Assembly: GCA_902806565.1 (NCBI GenBank)
Contig: CADCXA010000031.1
Location: 1,364,001 to 1,428,000 of the forward strand
Source of the DNA: Hypoxylon rubiginosum
Lineage: Eukaryota > Ascomycota > Sordariomycetes > Xylariales > Hypoxylaceae
Length of the DNA stretch: 64,000 nucleotides
Direction: 5' to 3'
Made by a program: the position numbers and the translations under genes. Below the pieces are notes generated by a model, which saw nothing but the letters and a program-made list of their open reading frames with translations, was not told where the DNA came from and ran no database searches. Shown piece by piece: positions 11,463 to 23,020 of the stretch; the stretch's first letter is position 1; each line of letters opens with the position of its first letter.

Positions 11463-11899
11463 TTAGAGATTAGGTTCTTGTTGAGGTTTGCAGCTCATTA
11501 GAGATGACACAGCTACTTGTGTGGTATTGTTTCCAGATAGGATTTGATAAGCAGTAGGCTGAGTCGGACTTGGGTTTCTATAATCGTTGGTGTCATGACC
11601 GGAATAAACCCCGTTGAGGGATGAGGCACGTCCAGCCCTATATGATATTGGGCTCGCATTGGCGACATTTGGGTCAAACTCTAGGGAATATGCTCCTGGC
11701 GGCTCCGCAAAATCTCGTTCTCCTGCCATAGCGCATGGTATGCTTGACGTAAACCTTGCAACTCTGTCTCGAGAGCGGTAATTCGCTGCCCCAGGCTTTC
11801 GATATGAGCAACGCGCTTGTCCCGAAGGTTCTGTTGAGCTCGACGGTCACGCGCTCTCTTCTTGATAAGCGACTCGGATATTTCCTGTTGACGAGACAT
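11463..11899 (-). CDS. Small bZIP transcription factor with a frame break
   Basis: From ATG at 11899 the protein opens with a basic region KKRARDRRAQQNLRDKR (near residues 13-29). Heptad-spaced leucines follow (SLGQRITALETELQGLRQAY), typical of fungal AP-1-like bZIP regulators that sit in metabolite clusters. This frame stops TAG at 11681-11683, after 72 aa. The overlapping frame then stays open to 11463 with Ser/Asn/Pro-rich, protein-like sequence. The frames meet at a GGG run (CCC in the sense strand) at 11684-11686, where one extra base would join them into about 145 aa. No GT donor fits an intron there. So it is a truncated factor, a sequencing error or a recent mutation. DNA-binding residues are intact. 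Confidence 0.65.
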
Positions 11900-12478
11900 C
11901 AGGTTAAGAGGCAGAAGATATAAAATAAGCTGAGTCTGCGTACTTTTTCAGTGGGTAGTCGAGCTAGGCGGAATTAGTATTATTTAGGTACCTACCTATG
12001 TAGTATTCATCTATCTACTCACTAGACAGCGGATTTCACTATATTGGTCCGGCGGCTTTGAATTTGGCCCATCCGAAACCCGACCTAATAGTTGCATTCA
12101 GAGAAATCAGACCGAGGTTAACTTTGAAAACCTTAGTATTGCCATAAATCTATGTGTTTGCGTATTAGGCACTCAACAATTTTGACAATACTACCTCCTA
12201 TCATGTAGATAGTCCGTCAATGAATGACACTCACAATAAGCTCATAATTCATATACTACTACGTACTTCCTACTATAATACCGTAGAGATTATAGATTTA
12301 GGGCAACGATGAAGACCGGTAACTAACAATCTAGATACAGGTGCCTACTAAGATAATTCTCTATGTCTAATTTAAGCATTCACTGAGCATGAGTTAGTTC
12401 AGGAGCAAAACTAGAATTACTGAATTAGTGTGCCGTAGCGAACTCCTCATGTCATGGGACGTTGTCATATCTGAGAGA
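11900..12478. other. Intergenic, AT-rich
   Basis: It holds the upstream region of the bZIP gene and the 3' end of the DUF2985 gene. One AGGTACCT palindrome is at 11986-11993. No gene was seen. Confidence 0.4.
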
Positions 12479-13736
12479 CTATACTTTATCAATAATCTTC
12501 AACTCTGGGCCCTCGATTTTCTTTACTTTCCGCCCTTCCCACCACGATGTGATACCCGCCAATGCAGCGACACCACAGCCCAGCCCAATGAATGTTCCCG
12601 TAGCCCATGTCTGTCAATATTAGTTAGCTTTGCTGTTTCAAAACTACAACAGGATTTCAACGTACAGGTCGATCAATTCTGTTGTATGCCCACATGTAAT
12701 ATGATAGAACGGCCTGTATTATTGTGTTTAGCACCATCATGAATATTGTGAATGCCAATTTCCAAAGTGCCGTTGGCGGAGCTATATTGCCTGTAAATGT
12801 CGCCGCCGGTTTCTCTGTAGACTCGACCCTCTGGTGTTTGTCTTCTTGTCCTTGATTGCTGGCGTTGTCTTCGTCATCACGGGCCCAAGCAGGAGGGCGA
12901 AACCACCCTTTATTCTGTGCTGCTAACCTTCGCATGGCTGTCCTGTCCCGGAATCGCATTACCCGGATCATAAAATAGAAGTCCCGGAAACGCCATGGTG
13001 CTAGCCCGAAACCCGTCACACAAAATAGGGCGTTCAGAATCTGGCTATCAATTTCGAGCCATTTTTTCCTCGGCGAGTTGTCGTCGTCGGCGGTTGGGTA
13101 ATTCATGGCTGGTGCTGCCTTTAGGAGGAGAAAAAAAAGCATAGCCTAACCAACATTTATGTTAGGACAGGACTCTCAGCAATGTAAATGATATGAAGTA
13201 GCAACTAATTCGCTATATGGGACATACTCCCCATGCCTAGACCCAGATTAGTGCTCACTAAAGTATTAGCAACGGTGCAATGTTATACTTACCACAATGT
13301 TAAGAAAGTATATTATTATGCAAAACCCGGAAGGTGTGCAAAAGAATTTCCAGAATGCTTTGAGGCCGTTCAGGATAGTTGGTCCCAATTTCTCTTTCGG
13401 TTCACTCTTATACAATTCGTCGAACGTGGGCCTCCTTTTTGGCGGCCCCTGAGTTTCAGTGACTGGGCTCAAATCCAATGCAAGATGACTCTTTAGAGTT
13501 GCCGGGACAAGATCGCCATCCGCTTCTCGAAGAGCTGTGCGCGCTGAGTGCCCCTGGGCATTGAACTCGATGCCTGCAGCAGGTTCGGGCACACGCAGCT
13601 CGGTGAGGTTTGGTGCCTGCGCGATTACTGTGCCTGTGGCCTGCCACATTCCCAGCTGTGGGTTGAGATTCATAAGGGTCATGGAGGCGCTTCGGACCCG
13701 GCCTCCAAGGCCTTTATTGTCTAATGTCTCGGACAT
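12479..13736 (-). CDS. DUF2985 family membrane protein
   Basis: Exons 13293-13736, 12666-13145 and 12479-12610 join in phase 0 to give 351 aa. The first ~120 residues are soluble. RRPTFDELYKSEPKE leads into FWKFFCTPSGFCIIIYFLN, the start of the DUF2985 domain, with the first membrane span crossing the first exon junction. A loop with KKWLEIDSQILNALFC and GLAPWRFRDFYFM is the conserved core. A charged linker and two more spans follow, ending in GRKVKKIEGPELKIIDKV. Introns are 147 and 55 bp. Function is unknown; the family is fungal, integral to membranes and conserved. The reading is well supported because all three exons keep frame across consensus splice sites. Confidence 0.8.
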
Positions 13737-15150
13737 GGTTTCAAATGCTCGCGTTATTCCTCCGGAACGATTATCACGAAATTCCTAGGCCGTTGAGGAT
13801 ATTTGGAAGATTAGTTCAAACGTGCTGAGAATTTCGGATTAAGCATGCACCCTGTACCATAGATGATGCGATAGACCACATGAGAGTGGAGATTACGACG
13901 ATTGACTTATGGCTTGTCTGGTCTCTCTGAAGGTTGGACCTTGCATAGGTACTGGGAGAAAGGGGGATGGCCAGATAACGCTAATAGGAATCGAACCTAA
14001 CCCCCCTTTAACCCTTCCAAGTTCAGGGAAGCAAACGCCTTTACCTAATCTTTTCAGTCAATATGTTCATTTTGATAGACATCCTTACAGGGCCGCTAGG
14101 AACACATAGCAGGTTATTTATGCAGATTTTATGAAATGCTGCTGTAGTTTGCTAAAGAGTCGGCCGTAAGAGGTAAACATCAGCTCTCTATACCCATATA
14201 TGATAACTAGTTATACGAAATTAGCCGATAGAAACGGGTCAGGGCTAGACTAGCTGAGTTAGCTGAGCTAGATTGAGCTAGCTAGACTGTCAAATGTCGG
14301 TATATTTGGCTAGCGCATCGTATACCTCGTCGTCTCTTACAGCCTACAACCCTGAAACTAAATCCACCTACACTAATAGCGTTGATTAACCATTCTCTTA
14401 CGATTCAATCGCATACGTCATGTTTGCGGAACATGTGAATTTTCTTGACTCGTGGGAGCTTAGCATGGAAGCTAAAGTGCACGAGGCGCGTGTTTTTGCG
14501 AATGCAACCTTGCGTTGCAATAGGAGAGTCGGAGAAGGGTTCAGTTCCTATCAGCGCTATTTGAGACTTAAACAATCCCATCTCATGTGAGTTCAATCCT
14601 CGATTTCATTGTTTTCAGTCTTACATAACCCGCGCGTCACAACTGCGGCATGCCCGGAAATCAGAACGATACATCCCCTGTCTTCCAATCAGCTATCCCC
14701 CTTTTAGCAGGGACCGAGGCAAGTATTTGGATCTGTAACGGCCGACACTCAACACTCTTAGCAAACAAAAAACATCATCTGACATCTCTCATGTGGAAAT
14801 TAAGGCTACCTAAGATAGGTAAGCACACATATCTCAATTGCCTCAATCTCCTTTTATGTACTTTTTATTCACGTCTCTCCGACTATTCCATACCAGCCCT
14901 TCCTACTTAACCGAGGCTCGATCTGTGCATACCTAGGTACTTAGGTAGGTACCTACCTCCTAGGTACTCAGTCTGCATACAATGCAATCACCAATGCGTT
15001 GATAAATTCTTTTGGGTCTACGGCCGTACTAACTCTCCAGGCGTCCAGATTTCTAGCAAACATGGCCTACTAAGAAATTTATATACGAATTACGCCAGGA
15101 GTTAAAAGGGCGGCATCGGTACTGCTGTGTGCGGAAGAACACATTCCGGT
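13737..15150. other. Gap with tRNA-like T-arm remnant and palindromes
   Basis: AT-rich, no protein-coding gene recognised. Around 13985-14060 the - strand shows a T-arm-like GGTTCGATTCC and a CTTCC/GGAAG hairpin but no matching acceptor stem. At 14240-14290 there are imperfect AGCTGAG/AGCTAGA repeats. ACCTAGGT (14931) and AGGTACCT (14947) lie close together near the glycosyltransferase promoter. Confidence 0.45.
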
Positions 15151-17969
15151 ATGCCGTTCAACAGACTCAATTCCGACGCTCCGGGGCACCTCAGCATTGG
15201 TGATGGCCTTACTCGGGCCTCGAGTCGCGTCAACAGCGACGGGCGGACGACGGTTTCTTTCCACCGGAGCCCTCGGGAGTTGGCTGCGTGGTTTACGCGT
15301 TTCAACGAGAGCGCCGCCGCGCGTCCGGAAAGGAAGGTCTTCACGCCGCGCAAGGCGAGCGGCGCATCTCGCGATGAGAAGCTCGTCACCGCTAGTGGAC
15401 CGCGGTTGAACATCGCTATTCACGTCGTCGGGAGCAGGGGCGATGTCCAACCTTTCATACCCATTGCAAAATTGCTCAGCAACCCTCCGTTTGGGCATCG
15501 AGTGCGCATATGTACGCACCCCGTATTTAAGGACTTCGTGGAAAGCAATGGTCTCGAGTTCTTTAGCATAGGAGGCGACCCGGAGGCGCTAATGGCATAT
15601 GTAAGCTTCGTGCCTAGATGCTTTCAACGCTTATCTTTGGCTAACATTGCATTCGGATGGTGAAAAATCCCGGTCTACTACCAAGCAGGGAAAGTTTTAA
15701 GGCGGGGGAGATCAGTAAGAGGAGAAAGGAGATGAGCGAAATCATGCACGGTGGCTGGCGCAGCTGTATTGAAGCAGGCAACGGACTTGGAGACACAGTC
15801 AGGGCATCTGACGTTGCTTCAGCGAGTGAGCTGTTCATTGCAGACGTGATCATTGCTAACCCTCCATCGCAACCTATCCACTCTGCAGAGAAACTCGGCG
15901 TTCCTCTTCATATAATTTTCACGATGCCCTGGTCACCCACGCACGTATTTCACCACCCTTTAGCCTCGATGCAGTACAACGAAGCCGAGACTGGCATTGC
16001 CAATTATTTGTCTTTCATGATGATGGAACTGCTGACTTGGCAAGGGTTCGTAATCCCCAGCACCCTGTGTTCCCCGCTGACATTCTTCATAGTCTCGGCG
16101 ACGTAATCAATAAATTTCGAACCAAGACTTTGAAGCTCGATCCAATTAGCCCGTTATGGGGCCATCAACTACTATCAAGGCTCCGTGTACCTCATACCTA
16201 TCTCTGGTCAGAGTCACTGATCCCCAAACCGTACGATTGGGGTCCTCATATCCGCATTGCAGGCTTCTCCTTTTTGGCCCAAGCCTCTTCCTACGCGCCT
16301 CCTCCTAGCTTGGTCGAATTCCTCAATGCCGGCCCTCCACCTATCTATATCGGGTTTGGATCTATCGTTGTTGATGATCCTCAAGCCCTAACGAGGCTCA
16401 TATTCCAAGCTCTGAAGCTGGCCAAGGTCCGCGGGATCGTGTCGAAAGGCTGGGGAGGCATTGGCGCGGGCGATGTACCCGATGATGTCTATTTGGTCGG
16501 GGACTGCCCACACGATTGGCTTTTCGAACGAGTGTCTTGTGTTGTGCACCATGGAGGAGCCGGCACTACGGCTGCCGGGCTTGCTGCTGGGTGTCCAACG
16601 ATTGTCGTGCCCTTTTTTGGAGACCAGCCCTTCTGGGGTCAGATGATTGCCCGCGCTGGCGCTGGCCCAACTCCAGTCCCGTTTAAAAAGCTGACGGCAG
16701 AGACCTTGGCGGAGAGCATCACATTCTCATTACGGCCAGAAGTACAAGTCGCGGCTAAGAAGGTAGCAGCACAGATAGCCGAGGAGGACGGAGCTCTCGG
16801 CGCAGCGCGAGACATTCAGGAGAGACTAGATTCAGAAGGCCTGAAGTGTGACATTTGCCCCAATCGACTCGCAGTCTGGAAGCATACTAAAACGGGTGCA
16901 CATCTGAGCAGCTTAGCAGCATTCTACTTGGTGAACCAGGGGTTCATCAAGGTTAAGCACTTGGGGACGCTCCGCCATAAGCGCTGGTACGTTGATGAAG
17001 GCGCGGAAAGCGTCGTCATCGGCCTTATTGCTGCGTGCAGTGGCTTCTTCACAGACGTCGGCGTAGCAACGTCGCACTATGTGCGATCGTTACAGTCGCG
17101 GCCGCCCCCAAGAACCCGGCGCAAGTCATCCACAAGGCCATGGGCGCACAGATCGCCGGATCCGTCGTGCGCGTCATATGGCCAGAATACCCCCGAACAC
17201 ACCGGAGATTTTCAACTTGACGCCAACTTCACGCCTAAACAGCTCGAAAGAATTGCCCGATGGATTGCTAAGAATCCCCCCAAAAACATGGACGGAATGA
17301 ACGGACCTTGCGGCCCGGATGAAGAAGCTCGAGAATTCGAGTCCATGACGAGATTGATGACTCGCGAGATGGGCTCCCAAGGGCGTTTCCACCACGTCAT
17401 GCGCACCTCCGGCGATTACGTCGCAGACCTCAGCCGTGCGGGTCTGAAGGCGCCCGTCGCGCTCTTCTACAATACCGCGAATGGGTTTCGCAACTTCCCT
17501 TCGTATGCATTTGATAGCGAGGACATGCGGCGGCGGGACGAAATCGTGGGCCTCAAGAGCGGCTTCAAAGTAGCGGGGAAAGAGTTCGCGCTTGGCTTCT
17601 ACGAGGCGTTCAGCGGGATCGTCCTTAGGCCGTATAGAGGCGCAAAAAGGAACGGACCGAAAGGATTTGGGAAGGGGCTGCTCGGGGCTAGTTGGGGTGT
17701 GTTTGGAGGCATAAGCGGAGGTTAGTTAATCGTTCCCCTGAAAAGATTAGAAGGCACTGACATATGTACTAGCAATATTTGGTATACCGGGCTATACCCT
17801 TAAAGGCATCGAAAGGGAACTGTCAAAGCACCGGCTTACCGAGCACAAGGCGGAGGTGCTTTTGATTCGATTCAGGCAAGGTCTTGATGATTGCCGACAA
17901 GCGACGGATGTGGATAAGCAAGAGATAATTGAACGGTGGAAGACACTGCATGAAGGGAAACAGGATTAG
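15151..17969 (+). CDS. Family-1 glycosyltransferase (sterol/lipid UGT-like), possibly broken
   Basis: Exons 15151-15600, 15657-16045, 16093-17720 and 17773-17969 total 888 codons. After a ~80-residue leader, LNIAIHVVGSRGDVQPFIPI is the N-terminal GT28-type nucleotide-sugar fold. The C-terminal fold has VVHHGGAGTTAAGLAAG and VVPFFGDQPFWG, the UDP-sugar site of sterol glucosyltransferase-like enzymes. A C-terminal tail of ~250 residues (NFTPKQLERIARWI; FGIPGYTLKGIEREL) is typical of the fungal version, which glycosylates sterols or other lipids from UDP-sugars. Two oddities: intron 1 ends CGG rather than an AG before ATGGTG at 15657, and residues coded by about 17105-17194 only look protein-like in another frame. 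Retaining intron 1 would stop translation. It may be a decaying gene. Confidence 0.7.
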
Positions 17970-20369
17970 GCTGCAAGGCCGCTTATAATACTATTGATAA
18001 TTCCAAGGACTAAATAACTCTCATCCATTGAATATAGTGTAGATACCCATTGTACTTGGTTAAGAAGACTATTGGGCTGCTATTGAACTTATGCATCTAC
18101 CAAAATCAGGGGTAGCCTAGTCTGGCATGTTGCACATCCATCTAATGTAGTCACTCCAGGTGACATCTAGCTGTGTTTGCCTATGACTAAACAGTTGGCC
18201 TGAGATATTGAAGGAGATGTGTATGGCCCTAATAACTAATGTCCAACTAGAGATTCATAGCGGTGGAGTTCCGCCGAGAAGCTATCTAGGTATATATACA
18301 GTCCCAATGTCTGCTACCTTGAGGCTGGCAGCCTCAGTTGGAATCTTAGGGTGGATATTGTAGCCAAAGGATTTGGTCCATAGGTGGTGCATCAAATTGA
18401 TACTGTGGTGTAAATGTCTCCTGTCAGCCCCTCGTTCTCGCGCGTCATGACAGCTAGGTACTTTTCGGAATAATAGGGGAGGGGGATTACATAATGACGT
18501 ACCGCGTGTCGTCGAGAAAGTCTCAACTGAAGACATATTCATCTTTCGAAGCCATCTTGCCGCTATCATCTATTGAATACTCACAGGATCGAGGCATAGA
18601 TAAGTCGCAGAAAGGGGGATGAGGGGCAAGGTAGAAAATGAGTGGTGCATTTTTAACAACTGAAAATTTGATGACATAATCTTGAGTTATAGGAAGTATG
18701 CGCTGTAACTCACTGTAATTACAGCGGGGCTCGGCACTAAGCTTCCTGTATTTATAGGGCATTGTGGGTTTTGACACCTGGCCAGGATATGACCCGTGGA
18801 GTATACCTAACCTTTTACCACATGATTCAATTGTAATTTAATTATGATTATTATATGTTAATCCTGGTACGTATTTGGGTGTATATGAAGCCGTTGTTAA
18901 GTTATTGTTGCGCCATGGTTGAGGCCATCTGTGACCTCTAGCACTTAGGTCCCTGTATCATAGGCAGTTATAGGGCATATAGAAGATTATGTCATCAATT
19001 TTTTGGGAGTTTTGACCGATTTGGGCGGTTTTGGTAGTATGGCCCACCGCAGTAAGACACCATTTTTTATTCAGTATTCAGTCAGTGTCGTTGTATATAT
19101 GCAAACAGAACTACCTACCGACCAGGCGTGGTATCAGATCAGAACTATCTATCTTACTGATGTTGGAGATTGAAACATTACCTGAAGGCTGATGTAGACC
19201 CGTTTACCTACCTCGGACCAAAGTCGACAAGTACAGAGAATGAATCCTCCAATGAAGGGCTGAATGTTTTACAACCTTTACTCGCTGGGAAATAATGAAA
19301 GCTTAATAGATGAACGACTGATCTTGGTGGAATGCCCTCGTGCCAGGTACCCAGCTACGCGCGAGAGTTATGTGGACTTCACCGGGCAGCATCGTCGTCG
19401 CTGGTGATCGGTTTCCTCATTCCTTAACTTCGGCTACAGAAGACGACCTGTCCGGGACGCATCTTCGCGGGTGTTACGGCCAAAATTGTTATCGTCGAGG
19501 CTTTTACTAATTTTGAATTTAAAAAGGGAGGGAGAGGATTATGCCCCTTTTAACTACCCCTGATACTGTGCTGACTGCATATGTAGAATGATTATTACAC
19601 TGTGTCGCTGGTTCTACAATAGTACCTACGTACTTCTTATAAGATTATTTACTTCACATTTGCGTGAAATCATGATTACTTGTCTATTTTAATCTTGTCA
19701 TTAGATTATTTTGCTCTTCCTATCTGGTGCTAATTTGAAACGACCACTAAATAAGGTACCGTTAGACCCGTAGTACACTTGCAGCAGAGCCGCCTGACCG
19801 TTGGAACATGCATCTACGATCTTGCCGCATAACAACAGCATAGCTACCTGGATACCTAAGTGCCTAGGTAGGTAATTAGGCAAGTACTAATGCAGGATTC
19901 ATTGTTTGTCGAGTACCAACCATGATCGGGGAGGCGACCGATCTCTGTGGCCCCCACGGGGCAGTTCCAACAGATATATCCCTTGTTGGAGTACGTTGGA
20001 GCTTTGGGAAATCAAGGCGGCCGGCCACCTGCCAACTAGGTATAATCAATCATCCGTAGATAGACACAAGTAGAATAATGTCGCGAGTTTCACTGTAACC
20101 TGAATGATACGTTAGACCACAGCTACGTCTCGATGCCCGAGTTTCTACATTCACTCCTGAGTAAGTTTTTCCGAGATAGGCACTGCACACTGGTTTCTCC
20201 CTTTGCAGTAGTGTAACCTCTCGATTTCGCGCCTCTTTGTCTCTTATCCAACTGGTCGCACCTCGCCTGTCCCTCCTCCCCTGACACAGAAAGACTAGAG
20301 TTGAGTTGTCGATCGGTAGTCAAGAAATTCCTATCTCGCTGGCGCTTAAGCCTAAGTCCTTCATTCGTT
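17970..20369. other. 2.4-kb AT-rich gap, no gene recognised
   Basis: Short frames on both strands lack recognisable protein character. The region is AT-rich with scattered TAGGTA-type palindrome derivatives near 19860-19880. Old repeat remnants are possible but no terminal repeats or transposase motifs were found by eye. Confidence 0.45.
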
Positions 20370-22001
20370 ATGGCCTCCAAGTTAGCATCCCCGATATCCG
20401 TCGACATGGACTCCGGCAGCTCTGCTCCGACGGCGTCCCTTGAAGGTACGGCGGACATGAAGCCAGAACTGATCAAAGATGCTCCGAAAACTGATATCAC
20501 CGAGGATATCGATCCTGCCAACGAGGTCCAAGGCACAAAATTGATTCTGATTCACTTATCCATCTGCTTGTGCACCTTTCTCGTTGGGCTGGTGGGTACC
20601 GATGTCAGCTGAGAAGGCATGCATACTAACTAACCTTAGGACTTCAACCTCATTGCCACCGCCGTCCCTGTCATTACGACCGAGTTTAACTCGACCCGCG
20701 ACATCGGCTGGTATGGAGCTGCTTTTATGGTAGCTCTCTGTGCTAGCCAACCCCTCGCTGGCAAGACGTATACGCTCTTCTCCAAGAAGCCGACCTACCT
20801 ACTTTATGCTAACCAAGTCCTCCAGTTACCTATCGGCGGTGCTGCTGCTGTTGTCTTCTTTTTCCTCGTCCATGTCAAGCCCGCTGAGACGGAAAAGCAA
20901 GCCCTTCTAGCAAAGTTGAAGAGTCTTGATGCGGTCGGCTTCGCGCTATTCGGCGGCGCCATCACCATGCTCCTGCTCGCACTTCAGTGGGGAGGTGTCG
21001 AGTACGCGTGGTCGTCTTCGGTGATCATTGGCCAGTTCGTAGGCTTCGGGGTGACAATGATCCTTTTTGTCTTCTGGATAGTATATCAGGGAGAAGGTGC
21101 TTTGATTCCGCCGCGTTTATTTACTGTCAATCGAAATCCGGCCTTACTCTGCACAGCCGCCTTCTTTGTTAACGGGCCCTTCTAGATAATCATCTACTGG
21201 CTCCCGGTCTGGTTCTAGGGAGTGCTGGGCGCATCGCTGACCAGTAGCGGAGTGAACTTCTTTCCTACTGTTATCGCCGACGTACTCGCCGCCTTCATAG
21301 GTTCGGCGATAGTCACCCAACTAGGCTGGTGGAACCCATTCCTACTATTCGGTGAAGCTATGGTTTGTATCGGCGGTGGCCTTCTCACTACTATATATCC
21401 TGATATATCTGGGAGCCACTGGGTGGGTTATCAGATTTTTGGTGGAATCGGCTACTCTTTGGTATCTAACCTAGTAAGTGGCCTACGTACGTCCATACCT
21501 CTCTCACTGTTATTAATATCTCTTCAGTCGCACCTTGCTATGCAATCTTCTCTCCCGCAGGACCTTGTCCCACTCGGCTCTTCAACACTGCTATCTGTCA
21601 TTTCAACCAGTTGTGCAATCTTCTTAGCCATTGGCCAGACGGTCTTCCAGGGACGTCTTCAGGCGAATCTAAGCACAGTAGTATCCAACGACGTGGTGGA
21701 CGAAATCATCAACTCCGGTGTAACCAAGGTTGGCTCTCTCGTAGATGCTTCCGAGCTGCCCACGGTGATTCAGAAGTACAGTTTGTCTGTCACACAGGTC
21801 TTCGTAAGTATATGCCCCATCCCTTTCATGTCTCATTGCACATATGTTGATCACAAGCAGTATATACCCGCAGTAGCGCCAGTCATCTCGGTCTTGCTTT
21901 TACTCGGCTGCAAGTGGATTTCAACAAAGAGCAAGCAGAGCCCGGTTACAGAAACTGTCGTAAACGAAAAGACAGACGCTGAGCAAGGTACCACATTGTG
22001 A
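20370..22001 (+). pseudogene. DHA2-type MFS transporter pseudogene
   Basis: Exons 20370-20591, 20640-21473, 21528-21803 and 21861-22001 keep one frame and encode a 14-span DHA2 drug pump: an acidic N-terminus, then DFNLIATAVPVITTEF (span 2 region), SLDAVGFALFGGAITMLLLAL, SGVNFFPTVIADV and a C-terminal hydrophilic tail. It is broken in two ways. In-frame TAG codons at 21183-21185 and 21216-21218 interrupt the stretch IIIYWLPVWF, where relatives have an aromatic or hydrophobic residue and usually Gln. The segment TYLLYANQ runs directly into LPIGG, skipping about 80 residues that normally hold spans 3-5. The splice sites are still good, so loss looks recent. It would have exported small molecules with proton exchange. 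A monooxygenase pseudogene follows 230 bp later. Confidence 0.85.
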
Positions 22002-22229
22002 AATAGAGCGCCCCAATATGGGGACAATTAGACGTATAGAATACTTGAATATTGCAATTACTGACATCTTCATGTACGCTGGACTCTAGAACTGGTTTGT
22101 AAAATTTTAACTTTAGAACTGTTTTTTGTACAGTTATCTTAACTTATAACTCCGCTGAATGGAAGATATTTCATATATGACGATTATCGTACTGTAGGTG
22201 GCCATCCACTAACTTGTGACAATACCATG

Positions 22230-23020
22230 ACGAAAAGTGCGCGAATATCTGTTGGGGAAACCTAAGAGTGACCTCCTGAGTCTGGTTCCTCTCGCGGCTA
22301 TCGTGGGACGATTGGAGCTGTCAGGGGACGTCTTTAAGAGGCAGCTCGAGCTGGGCCACAGCGGGTACATGTCAAGGAACCAGGATCTAGGCTTCTTCAA
22401 CTTCTGCGAGCTAGATGAGACAAATCCCGATGGTATTTCGGGCTAGCATTACTAGATGTAGATGACACATGACCCTAATGTTGCCGAGCCTAATCACTGG
22501 CTCGAGGATGCCGGCCAGCGAGACAAGTTAGATCATGTGCTCAAGTCGGTAGCTGCCTTGCCGCCGGAATTTCGCGAGATCTTCGAATCAACACCCGCCA
22601 GTGGAATCAAGGAGCCGTACACCTGGCATGATCTTCAACTTGGCCAGTCTAGCTTACCAACTGGTCGCGTCGTACTCCTAGGCAATGCCGCTCATACCAT
22701 GACTCCCTTTATGGGCGAAGGTGGTCATCATGCCTTAATTGACGCTCTGAAGCTGTCTACGTTGCTAGGCAGACTGCACGAAAGTGATACCGACAGTTGC
22801 ATGGATAATATAAAGGCTACCGTTGCTAAGTACAATGTCAAGATGCTTCAGAGAGGCTAGCAAGCAGTACAAGATTGAAAGAACATGCAGGTCGGGGAAG
22901 CAGCAAAATCATATGCTAAGCAATGGGCAGGGGCAAAGCCTCTACCAAAGGAGAATATCGTGTTGCAGCAAGTGGTTTGGGGGGCTAAGTTACTACCTAA
23001 AGAATGCAATGCCAAAACAT
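22230..23020 (+). pseudogene. FAD-dependent monooxygenase pseudogene (5'-truncated)
   Basis: The reading frame starting with VREYLLGKPKSDLL (22237) matches the middle and C-terminal part of salicylate-hydroxylase-like FAD monooxygenases. VVLLGNAAHTMTPFMGEGGH (about 22672-22730) is the FAD-binding GD-type motif, with Asn where Asp is usual. The N-terminal Rossmann GxGxxG region is absent upstream. In-frame stops occur at 22444, 22453, 22459, 22858 and 22876, yet family-like sequence continues past each, to KENIVLQQVVWGAK. The first three stops sit in a short gt...tag stretch that may be an eroded intron. Such enzymes hydroxylate aromatic or polyketide substrates. It lies directly behind the DHA2 pseudogene, consistent with loss of a two-gene module. 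Confidence 0.8.

Noticed and set aside
11463..11899. HacA-type unconventional splicing as explanation of the bZIP frame change
   Set aside because: The basic region differs from HacA, the protein is far smaller, and the paired stem-loop splice sites were not seen.
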